Part shown: piece by piece, positions 28,329 to 37,218 of the stretch | Layout: each line of letters starts with the position of its first letter | Numbering within the stretch: position 1 is the stretch's first letter | Assembly: GCA_963846925.1 (NCBI GenBank) | Contig: CAWJXW010000016.1 | Span: forward strand, 441,813 to 505,812 | From: JAQBQB01 sp963846925 | Lineage (GTDB): Bacteria > Gemmatimonadota > Gemmatimonadetes > Gemmatimonadales > Gemmatimonadaceae | Direction: 5' to 3' | DNA length: 64,000 nucleotides | The notes under the pieces: generated by a model | The model's input: only the letters and a program-made list of their open reading frames with translations | Database searches by the model: none | Told to the model about the DNA's origin: nothing | Made by a program: the position numbers and the translations under genes

Positions 28329-30375
28329 ATGACCTCGTCTGTCCGCCGCCTCGCCATCGCCTCGGCGGTCCTCGCGCCGTTTGCCATCGCGCTCTCGGCT
28401 TCCCTCGCTGCGCAGGCAACGCCGAAACGCGCCGTCCGCGTGGGCGACATGTACCGCCTGCGAAACGTCGGCGCACCGGAGATCTCGCCCGACGGCCAGT
28501 GGGTCGCCTACACCGTGACGAGCCTCGACTCGGCGAAGGACAAGTCGAACACCGACGTCTGGATGGCGAGCTGGGACGGCACGCAGGTGATTCAGTTGAC
28601 GTCGTCGCCGGACGCCGAGACGTCGCCGCGATGGAGCCCGGACGGGAAGTACCTGTCCTTCCTTTCGTCGCGCGAAGGAGGCAAAGGGTCGCAGCTCTGG
28701 CTGCTCGACCGCCGCGGCGGAGAAGCGCAGCGCGTGAGCGAGCTGAAAGACGGCATCGACGAATACGCGTGGGCGCCGGACAGCAAGCGCATCGCGCTCA
28801 TCATGCGCGCGTCGCTCGACACGGCCGATTCGGCCGCGTCCAAGCCGAAGCCGATCGTCATCGACCGATACCACTTCAAGGACGACGACAACGGCTACCT
28901 CGACTCGACGCGCGCGCACCTCTACGTCTTCGACGTCGCCGACAAGAAAGCGACGCTGATCACGCCGGGCACGTTCGAGGAATCGCGTCCGGCCTGGTCG
29001 CCCGACGGAAAATCGCTCGCCTTCGTCAGCACGCGTCCGCAGGGAGTCGACCCCGACCGGACGAACAACTCCGACGTCTTCGTCGTCGAAGCGCGGGCCG
29101 GCGCGACGCCGAAGCGTCTCACCACGTTCGGAGGACCCGACGACGGGCCCCTCTCGTGGAGTCCGGACGGCCGTTCGCTCGCGTATCTGCAAGGCAGCGA
29201 GCCCAAGTTCTACGCGTACAATGAAGAGCGACTCGCCGTCGTGAGCCTGGACGGCGGAGCCCCGCGCATTCTCACCGGCGCGCTCGACCGGCCGATCTCG
29301 TCGGCCCGGTTCAGCGCGGACGGCAATTCGATCGTGTTCCTGTACGCGGACGATCGCGCGCAATACGTCGGGTCGTGTCGCGACGAGCGGCGGCGCGACG
29401 CAACCCTTGCTGACCGGACGGCGCGTCGCCAGTGGACTCTCGTTCGGCAAGGACGGCCGGATCGCCGTGCTGGCGGGCACCGCGACGCAGCCTGGCGAGA
29501 TCTTCGCGCTGGAAAACGGATCACTGCGCCAGCTGTCGCATCACAACGACACGTGGCTGGCCGAAGTGAATCTCGCGACGACCGAAGACATCTCGTTCAA
29601 GACGAAGGACGGCAACGAGGCCCACGGCCTGCTCGTCAAACCCGCCGGATACGCGCAGGGAACGAAGTATCCGCTCTTGCTGCGCATTCACGGCGGCCCC
29701 GCGGGACAGGACCAGCATTCGTTCAGCTTCGAGCGCGAGCTGCTCGCGGCGAACGGCTATCTCGTGCTCAACGTCAACTATCGCGGCAGCAACGGACGCG
29801 GCGAAGCGTATCAGCGGGCGATCTACGCCGACTGGGGAAACAAGGAAGTCGTCGACCTGCTCGCCGGGGTCGATTACGTCGTCGCGTCGGGCATCGCCGA
29901 CCCCGATCGCCTCGGCATCGGCGGCTGGAGCTACGGCGGCATTCTCACGGACTACACCACCGCGACGACGACGCGGTTCAAGGCGGCGATCTCCGGCGCG
30001 GGGAGCGCGCTGCAGACGACGATGTACGGCGTCGACGAGTATGTCTTTCAGTACGACAACGAGCTCGGACCGCCGTGGAAGTCGCAGGACCTGTGGATCA
30101 AGCTGTCCTATCCGTTCTTCCACGCCGACCGCATCACCACGCCGACGCTCTACATGGGCGGCGACAAGGACTTCAACGTGCCCGTCGTGGGCGGCGAACA
30201 AATGTACCAGGCGCTTCGCTCGCTCAACGTGCCGACGCAGCTCATCATCTATCCCGACCAGCACCACGGACTCACTCGGCCGAGCTTCAACTACGACCGG
30301 CTGTCACGATACGTGGCATGGTATGACAGATTCTTAAAGCCCGCTCCGGTTCAGGCCGGCACTGTGCACCCGTGA
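28329..30375 (+). CDS. Secreted S9-family prolyl oligopeptidase / dipeptidyl aminopeptidase (one frameshift near 29370)
   Basis: The precursor has a signal peptide (MTSSVRRLAIASAVLAPFAI to AAQA) and a beta-propeller of WD40-like PD40 units (APEISPDGQWVAYT, SPRWSPDGKYLSF, RPAWSPDGKSLAF). The alpha/beta hydrolase domain has the nucleophile serine in GIGGWSYGG, an aspartate in MGGDKDFNVPV and a histidine in YPDQHHGLTR. The frame breaks near 29370. Dropping one T gives QYVGRVATSGGATQPLLTG, joining both halves perfectly, so I treat it as one gene. It releases dipeptides or cleaves oligopeptides in the periplasm. Confidence 0.88.
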
Positions 30376-30408
30376 CCGCGACTCCTTCCGGCTCGTCGTA
30401 GAAGGCGC

Positions 30409-32408
30409 ATGCCTGGAGACCGAGAGTCGTCGGCCCGCGAGCAGCTCGACGCCCGCCTCGTTCGTGTCGAGCGGGCGCTGGACGCGATCACCAGGGAAGT
30501 GACGGCGATTCGCGCCACGCTCGAGGCGGCGCCCGCGTCGCCACACGAGCCCATTACACGGGCCGCGTTCGTGGCCGGGTTGACGTCCGCCTCCGAGGCG
30601 CCACACGCGCCGGCCAGCGAGCCCGCGCCGCCGAGCGTGCAGGCGGTGCGCCCACGCAGACCGGCGGAGAACCTCGATCTCGAGAGTCTGGTCGGGCGAT
30701 ACGGAATGCTCGGCATCGCCGTTTTCGCCGCCGTCGCCGCGGTGGGAACGTTCCTGAGCTGGGCCATCCGCAACGGGTATCTCTCTCTGCCGCCTGGCGC
30801 GCGCGTGATCGTCGCGTTGGTGTTCGCCGCCGGTCTCGGCGCGTGGGGCATCCACATCCGCAAGCGCGAGCGGCCGTTCGGATCGAGCATGGTCGGTCTC
30901 GCGCTCGTGATCGTGCTGGTGTGCGGATACGCGGCCGGATCGTGGCTACGACTCGTGCCGCCGTGGGTCGCGTTCGCCGGGTGCATCGGCGTATCCTGGG
31001 GGCTCGCGCTGTTCGCCCACGCGGAGCAGGACGAGCCGCTCTGGTGCGTCGCGTTCGGCGGCGCAGCGCTCGCGCCGTTCGTGACGAGCAGCGACGAGGG
31101 AAACTTCTACGCGCTGGTCGGCTACGGCGCGTTCCTGCTTTTCGCGGCGTCGTTCGCGATCAGCCACCGCGTGTGGTCCGTGGCGTGGCGCATCTTCTAT
31201 CTCGTCGCCGCGTTCTACGCGATCACCGCCGCGGTGATGTCGCGTCAGGAGGGACTCCCGGGATTCTACGCGGCCTTCGCGTTTCCAATAGTCATCGCGT
31301 TGGTCGGCGTGCTTCCGTTCGCGCCGCTCTCTCGCAAGCGCGCCGCGATGCGGTGGTTCGCCATCCTCACCGTCGTCGTCGGATTCGCCGCGCCACACGG
31401 GATCAATGTGCGGGCCGACGCCGGACGGATCACCGCCGCCTTGTTCGGGGCGGCGGTGCTCTGGCTCATCGTCGCTGATCGGCTCGACGCGACGAAGCAA
31501 TCCAGCCTCCTCGCCAGGAACGGCGACAACACGATGGTGCTCGACTGGATCGACGCGGGCATGGTCCCTCTGGTCCTTTTTTCCAGGCAACGGGCGCCAT
31601 CGAGCCGCTCGCGTCACGCGCTCTCGTCGAAGGTCTCGGCGCGGCGGTGCTTCTGCTGTTCGCGCTGCGCCGGGAACTTCGCCCCGCTCGCGACGCGGCG
31701 GCGGCGGCGTGCGCCATTCTCGCCCTGGCCGCCGTATTCGAGCTGAAACTGGAAGAGCCGACCGGCCGCCTTCTCGCGCTGCTCGGCATCGCGGTTGCCG
31801 CGCTCGTCGTGAACAAGGCGCGGCCGAGTGGGTCGTGGATCGCGACCAGCGCCGTGACGACGGTGATCGCCGCCTCGTTCAGCCTGTTCGCGCTCGTATC
31901 GCGACCGTCGTACACGTACACGCCGTTCACCGGCGAGCCGTCGCTCACCGCTGCAGTGGTGGCGCTCTTCCTGATCCTCGTCGCGCGCTTTCGCGGATGG
32001 ATCGCCGACTCGGCGCGGCCGATCGTCGCGGAGCGATCGGATCCAGCGGACGCGGGAGACCTCTCGTTCGCCCGCGGGCTCGCGCGCCTCGCCCCATGGG
32101 CGTGGGTGTTCACCTGGGTCCTGATCGAGCTGGGGAAGGCATTCAGCCGCAGCACGTCAACGCTGCTTCTCGTGATCTACTTCGCGGCAACGGCGGTCAC
32201 CGCGGTCGCCGTCGGGCACATCCGTCGCTCGCCGGAGCTTCGCCAGCTCGGTCTCGCGCTCGCGCTCCTCGCGGCGGCGACGGCCGTGTACGGCGCGACG
32301 ACCTACTTCGACGTCGGCGCCCGCGTCCTCGCGTACCTCGTCACGAGCGCGTTCCTGCTCGGCATCGCGTACTGGTACCGGCGGCGGCCCGTCGAGTCGG
32401 CTGCCTGA
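30409..32408 (+). CDS. DUF2339-like multi-pass membrane protein (frameshift in a T tract at 31577-31582)
   Basis: An N-terminal coiled coil (EQLDARLVRVERALDAITRE) and a Pro-rich spacer lead into the conserved start of the membrane part, LVGRYGMLGIAVFAAVAAVG. About 15 or more hydrophobic helices follow up to the C-terminus. This is the layout of DUF2339 proteins, which are of unknown function. The frame is lost in a run of six T; adding one T yields LVLFFQATGAIEPL and continues in the second frame to the stop at 32408. A homopolymer length error is the simplest explanation. Confidence 0.8.
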
Positions 32409-32449
32409 CCTCGCGCGCCCGTCCGTAACTAGCCGCGCCGGCCAGCGCG

Positions 32450-33556
32450 TCAGCCGTGCGAGGCGTGCCAGTCCGCGAGCGCCGTCTTCTCGATCTCCGG
32501 CGTAATGGTGAATCGCGGCTTGAGCCGCCGCGCCTCGGCCACGGTCGGCCACCAGGCCAGCGTGTCGCGCACCGTCGTCTCGAGCGGACGAAAGCTCAAG
32601 CCGGCCTTGATGGCCTTGCCGTTGGCGATGCTCATCATCCCGTCATCGTTGCCCTGCAGCATCGCCCATGGAATCGCTTCGTCGATCTTGTGCGCGGCGA
32701 GGAAGTCGTAGTCGTCGACGAACGTGAACTTCACGTCGGCGTTCAGCGCCGCCCGCGCCGCTTCATAGAACGCGCGCGCCGTCATCGGCCGTTCGGGCCC
32801 GACTGCGTTGAACACGCCCGACCGCTGGTCTTCGACCAGACGCACCATGAACTCGGCGAGGTCTCGCACGTCGATGAACTGCGCCGGATCGTCGCGTCGC
32901 CCGGGCGCGAGCACCTCGCCGCCCCGCGACAACCGCACCGGCCAATAGGGAAAACGATCGCTCGGATCGTTCGGCCCGACGATGTACGTCGGCCGCACGA
33001 CGAGCCCCCGATCGCCGAATGTGTCCAGCACGATGCGCTCGGCTTGCGCCTTCGCCACGCCGAACGACTCCGAGCCGTCCTTCGGATCTCGCAGGTCGTA
33101 GTGAACGGGGACGGTTTCGTCGACGCCGCGCGGATGATACGGGTAGTACACGCCGGTCGACGACGTGAAGAGATATCGTCCGACGGCGTCTTTGAGCAGC
33201 GCCGCCGATTGCCGCACCCAGTCGGCGACGTTCGCCGAGTCGTCGACGCACACGTCCCACTTCTTCCCTTCGAGCGCCTCGAGCTTGCCGTTCCGGTCGC
33301 CCTCGAGGTGGATCACGGAATTCGGAAGATCGGCCTGGTGTCGCCCGCGCGTGAAGATCGTAACGCGATGTCCGCGCGCGACGGCATGGCGCACGAAGTA
33401 CGGGCCGATGAAGCCCGTACCACCCAACACGAGAATGTCGAGTTTGTCCGGCGCCGGCGCGGGCCCGGCGTCGCCGAGCGCAATGGCTCGGCGGAGCGTG
33501 GCGAGCGATCCGCCGGCAAGCGCCGCCGAGATGAGAAAGTCGCGTCTGGTTTGCAT
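32450..33556 (-). CDS. Tat-exported NAD-dependent epimerase/dehydratase-like SDR protein
   Basis: The 368-aa precursor begins MQTRRDFLISAALAGGSLAT, a twin-arginine signal, then the extended-SDR nucleotide motif LVLGGTGFIG (about 43-51). Family features include TSSTGVYYPYHPRGVDE, GPNDPSDRFPYWPVR and QFIDVRDLAEFMVRL. At the position of the catalytic YxxxK the sequence reads FGVAK, so the tyrosine appears replaced by phenylalanine. It may therefore bind rather than transform its ligand, or use another residue. ATG at 33556 was chosen because the longer frame does not extend the signal sensibly. Confidence 0.85.
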   Translation of the reverse strand: MQTRRDFLISAALAGGSLATLRRAIALGDAGPAPAPDKLDILVLGGTGFIGPYFVRHAVARGHRVTIFTRGRHQADLPNSVIHLEGDRNGKLEALEGKKWDVCVDDSANVADWVRQSAALLKDAVGRYLFTSSTGVYYPYHPRGVDETVPVHYDLRDPKDGSESFGVAKAQAERIVLDTFGDRGLVVRPTYIVGPNDPSDRFPYWPVRLSRGGEVLAPGRRDDPAQFIDVRDLAEFMVRLVEDQRSGVFNAVGPERPMTARAFYEAARAALNADVKFTFVDDYDFLAAHKIDEAIPWAMLQGNDDGMMSIANGKAIKAGLSFRPLETTVRDTLAWWPTVAEARRLKPRFTITPEIEKTALADWHASHG

Positions 33557-33635
33557 GAACGCTCGCCGCTCGAGTCGTTCAGAACCTTGTAGCGATGTGC
33601 CGGTGGCGAAAGCGCCCACACGAAAGACTTACACG

Positions 33636-33654
33636 CGCCGGACTTCGTCCGGCG
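33636..33654 (-). terminator. Hairpin CGCCGGAC-TTC-GTCCGGCG downstream of the 91-aa gene
   Basis: A perfect 8-bp stem with a tight CTTCG-type loop lies seven bases past the stop of the small minus-strand gene (33662). The T-content after the stem is modest on either strand, so termination strength is uncertain. It also separates that gene from the SDR gene. Confidence 0.5.
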
Positions 33655-33661
33655 TTCTTCG

Positions 33662-33937
33662 TTAGATCGTGCGCTCCAAGGCCCTCAGCGTCGTCAGCAG
33701 CGGCTTCAACTCGACGTCCGCCAACTCCGGGTGGCCGAGCTCTTCGCGCTCGACGCGGTGCAGGAAGCGCGCGATCTGTGTGTCCGACGCGCCGCGCGCG
33801 AGCAGGCTGTACACCTCGTGCGCGAATCGGTCGTACTCGTGCTGCGGCTCCGCCGCGACGCCCAGGCCGAGAGGATTCCACTGATCGACCATTGCACGTG
33901 CAATGCTGCGCTCGACATCTTCGCGTGGCGTCGGCAT
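33662..33937 (-). CDS. Small hypothetical protein, 91 aa
   Basis: The protein contains ARAMVDQWNPLGLGVAAEPQ followed by HEYDRFAHEVYSLLARGASD and a helical, acidic C-terminus. The pattern 'DxWNPLG...YDxYAxxVY..L' recurs in small bacterial proteins without assigned function. I recognise the pattern but not a role. It has no signal peptide, so it is probably cytoplasmic. The 72 bp between it and the permease stop at 34010 hold nothing recognisable. Confidence 0.65.
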   Translation of the reverse strand: MPTPREDVERSIARAMVDQWNPLGLGVAAEPQHEYDRFAHEVYSLLARGASDTQIARFLHRVEREELGHPELADVELKPLLTTLRALERTI

Positions 33938-34009
33938 GAGCGGCTCCCTGAGGGACTGTTGTACGCCTCAACATACGACATGCCGGCGTCGTTGGTGAGC
34001 AGGAGCGGC

Positions 34010-36766
34010 TCACGACTCTCTGAGGGCCATGCTGGGCGGCACGCGCGTGGCGCGAAGTGCCGGCACGAGCGCGGCGGCGATCGCGCTGGCGACCAGCACC
34101 GCGACGGCAACGGCAATCGAGCCCGGATCCGCGGTGCCGACGCCGTGCAACTGCGACTTGAGCAGCCGCGTCATCGCCACGGCGAGCGGCAACCCCACGA
34201 CGAGCCCCGAGAGCACGAGCGCCAGTGCGTTGGTCAATACGAGGCGGATGACGTCGCCGCGTTGTGCGCCGAGCGCCGTGCGCAAACCCATCTCGCGCGA
34301 GCGGCGCGCGACGGAATAGCTCATCACGCCATACAGGCCGATCGCGGCCAACGCGAGCGCCAGCACGCCGAACGCCGTGGCCAACTGGGTGAGCAGGATC
34401 TCCTGGCGGATCTGGCTCGTGATCAGGCTCGGAAGCGGATCGATCCCGTCGATGGGAAGCGACGGATCGACCGCGACGATCGCCTTGCGAATCTGATCGA
34501 CGACCGCCGCCGGATCACCAGCCGTGCGGACCTCGAGGCGCAGCGCACCCGGATTGCCGAGTTGGGAGGAGTTCGTGTCGGTGTGCACGTAGGGGAAGTA
34601 CAGCCGGCGATCGACCACTCCCGTCAGTCGATGATCGCGCGCGTCGGCGATCACGCCGACGATCTGCACGTCGATGGAGTCGCTGAAGCGGATGTACTTG
34701 CCAATCCCGTCCTGATGAGGAAAGTAGAAGTCGACGAGGCCGCGAGTCGACGAGGGCGACGCGCCCGGGCTTGTTCTCGTCGCTCGGCAGGAGATCGCGG
34801 CCGGCGACGAGATGGGCGCCGATCGCGCGGGCATAGCCGGCGCCGACGTTGTCGTAGGCGATCATCGTATCGTCGGCGGTGCGCGCCGTGAAACCCGGAA
34901 CCGCGATCGACGTGTGTGAATCGCTCCCCGAGAAGATCCCGTTTTCAGAGAAGGTCGCGTCCCTGACGCCGGGGATCGCCGCGACGCGGTCGCGCAACGA
35001 GTGCACGAGATTGGCGAGCGGCGTGCCGACGTAGCCTCGAGCGTTGATGTCGAGATCGGCGATGACGAGATGATCCCGATCGAAGCCGACGTCCACCGAC
35101 TGCAGGTTGCTCAGGCTTCGAGCGAGGATCGCGGCGCCGACCAGCAACACGACGGAGAGCGATACCTGCCCAACGATGAGCAGACTGCCGAGCGGCCGGC
35201 GCCGGCCGCGGAGACCGGGAGCCGAGCCCGTGACGGCCTGCGCCCCGGCGCGCATCGACGTCGCCAGATCGATTCGCGTCGCGTGCAGCGCGGGCGCCAA
35301 TCCGAACACTCCGACCGCGACGACCGAGACGGCAAGCGTAAAGGCCAGTACGGTGGGACTCAGCCCGTCTCCCACGACGCTCGTCGCCGCGCCGCCGGCC
35401 GCGAGCGTGATCAACCACCGGCTTGCTCCGCGCGCGACCAACAGGCCGGCGGCGGCGCTCACGATCGAGAGCACCGCGGCCTCGGTCAACAGTTGCCGGA
35501 CGAGGCGAGCTCCGGTTCGCGCCGAGGGCCAGCCGCACCGACATCTCTCGCCCGCGAGCGATCGCGCGCGCGAGAAGCAGATTCGCGACGTTGGCGCAGA
35601 TGATCCCGAGCAGGAGCGCCACGCCGATCATCAGGGTCACGAGCGGCGCTTCGAACGTCTCACGGACTCTGGAAAAACCCTTGGCGCCCGAGGACACGTA
35701 CATCTTGGGATGCGAGGCGTTCAACTCCGAGGCGACCTTCGCATTGACGTTCGCGAGAATGCTCCTCACGACGAGCGGCCCCAGCTCGGCTCGCGCCTGT
35801 GCCGTCGTGACGCCCGGCTTGAGGCGGCCGAGCAGCAACAGCCAGCTCGTGAACGGGTCGCGCAGCACCGGCGAGTGCGGGCGCATCACGTCGTGCATCC
35901 CCAGCGGAATCCAGAGGTCGGCCCGTTGCTCGACGATGTCGCCGGTGAACGACTCGGGCGCGACGCCGACGATGGTGAAGCGCGCGCCGTCGACCGTGAT
36001 GCTCTGGCCGATGACGCCGCGATCGCCATGAAAGCGCCGCTGCCAGTATCCGTAGCTGATCGCGAGCGGCGCGGCGCCGCCGGTGATCGAATCCGCGCTG
36101 GCGTCGAACACTCTTCCGATCGAGGCCGAGATGCCGAGCACGGAGAAGTAATTCGCCGGAGACGAACCGTCCCCGCGGATGCTCGAGCTCTCCGCCGCCG
36201 ACTCGGACGTCGAGGCGATCCGTCTTGCCCGATGCCAGAACGCCGGTGAAGACGGTGTTGTTGTCGCGCACCGCCCGATACACCGGCGCGGACAGCAGAT
36301 CCGTGCGCGGCGATCCGGACGAATAGGAGTTGACACGCGTCGGGTCGCCCACGGCGACGAACGCCTCCGGATGCGGCACCGGCAAACCGCGCACGAACAC
36401 CGCGTCGATCATTCCGAAGATCGCGGTGTTCGCGCCGATGCCGATCGCCAGCGCGCCGACCACGAGGAACGTGAATCCGACATTTCGGCGGAGCGTCCGC
36501 AGCGTGAACGCCAGGTCCTGGGCTACGTCGCTCACGAAGTTCGCGCGTCGCATCGATTGCTCTCGTTGTTCGTCCATCGTGACGCACGACCTCCGAACCG
36601 ATTCGAGGTCGCCGAACTGCCGTTCGGCCTCGCGGCGCGCGGCGTCCGGCGACATCCCGCGCGCCACCAGTTGCTGCACGCGCGTCTCGAGATGAAAGGC
36701 GAGCTCCTCATCGACGTCGTGCGCGAGACGCGCGCGGTTGGCGGGAAGTCGGAACACTCGGCGCAT
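34010..36766 (-). CDS. ADOP-type ABC transporter permease (MacB/FtsX, duplicated), three frameshifts
   Basis: The reconstructed protein is about 915 aa. An N-terminal PadR-associated segment (MRRVFRLPANRARLAHDVDE, about 80 aa) is followed by MacB periplasmic domain, FtsX domain, second MacB domain and second FtsX domain. The last carries MSYSVARRSREMGLRTALGA. Frames change near 36160, 35510 and 34740. Removing one base each restores GRFVSGNYFSVLG, GANRSSLVRQLLTEA and RVALVDSRLVDFYF, so the breaks look like sequencing insertions. ADOP permeases lack an ATPase domain and their substrates are mostly unknown. The start lies 4 bp after a PadR regulator gene. Confidence 0.83.
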
Positions 36767-36770
36767 GGCG

Positions 36771-37118
36771 TCAGACCGTTTCCGGTGACACGGCGGCAAC
36801 GGCGCGGCCGACCGCGCGCGCGTAGCGCTCCCACGAGCTGACTTGCGCGCGCAGCTGCGCTCGGCCGGTGCGCGTCAGCTGGTAGTACTTCGCGCGGCGG
36901 TTGTTGTCCGAGTAGCCCCAGTCGCCGGAGAGCCAGCCGTTCTTCTCGAGGCGATGCAGCGCGGTGTACAGCGGCCCTTCCTCGACGAGCAACTCCCCTT
37001 CCGTCACCGACTTCACCCACTCGGCGACGGCGTACCCGTGGCGCGGCCCCCACATCAGCGCTTTCAGGACGAGGAGGTCGAGCGTTCCCCGGACCAGCCC
37101 GCCGTCGGAATCGAGCAT
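36771..37118 (-). CDS. PadR-family transcriptional regulator
   Basis: The 115-aa protein is a compact winged-helix PadR repressor: GTLDLLVLKALMWGPRHGYA, then the wing region LLVEEGPLYTALHRLEKNGW and YYQLTRTGRAQL. Short PadR proteins of this type precede ADOP permease genes and usually repress their own operon. It is 4 bp upstream of the frameshifted permease and has a putative RBS (AGGAAAG) plus an inverted repeat directly before its ATG. Confidence 0.93.
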   Translation of the reverse strand: MLDSDGGLVRGTLDLLVLKALMWGPRHGYAVAEWVKSVTEGELLVEEGPLYTALHRLEKNGWLSGDWGYSDNNRRAKYYQLTRTGRAQLRAQVSSWERYARAVGRAVAAVSPETV

Positions 37119-37128
37119 TCTTTCCTAT

Positions 37129-37145
37129 CCCTCTGTGTTAGAGGG
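37129..37145. promoter_or_regulatory. Candidate PadR operator, CCCTCT-N5-AGAGGG
   Basis: A perfect 6-bp inverted repeat with a 5-bp centre lies 10 bp upstream of the PadR start codon. Autorepression through a short dyad next to the start is common in this family. It is the only clear dyad in the 100-bp gap 37119-37218. Confidence 0.5.
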
Positions 37146-37218
37146 GAACCTACAATTGCGTCGCCGAACCACGCAAGACTGAGACACCGAGACGGCTCGC
37201 GCCGTTGACGAGACGGAC

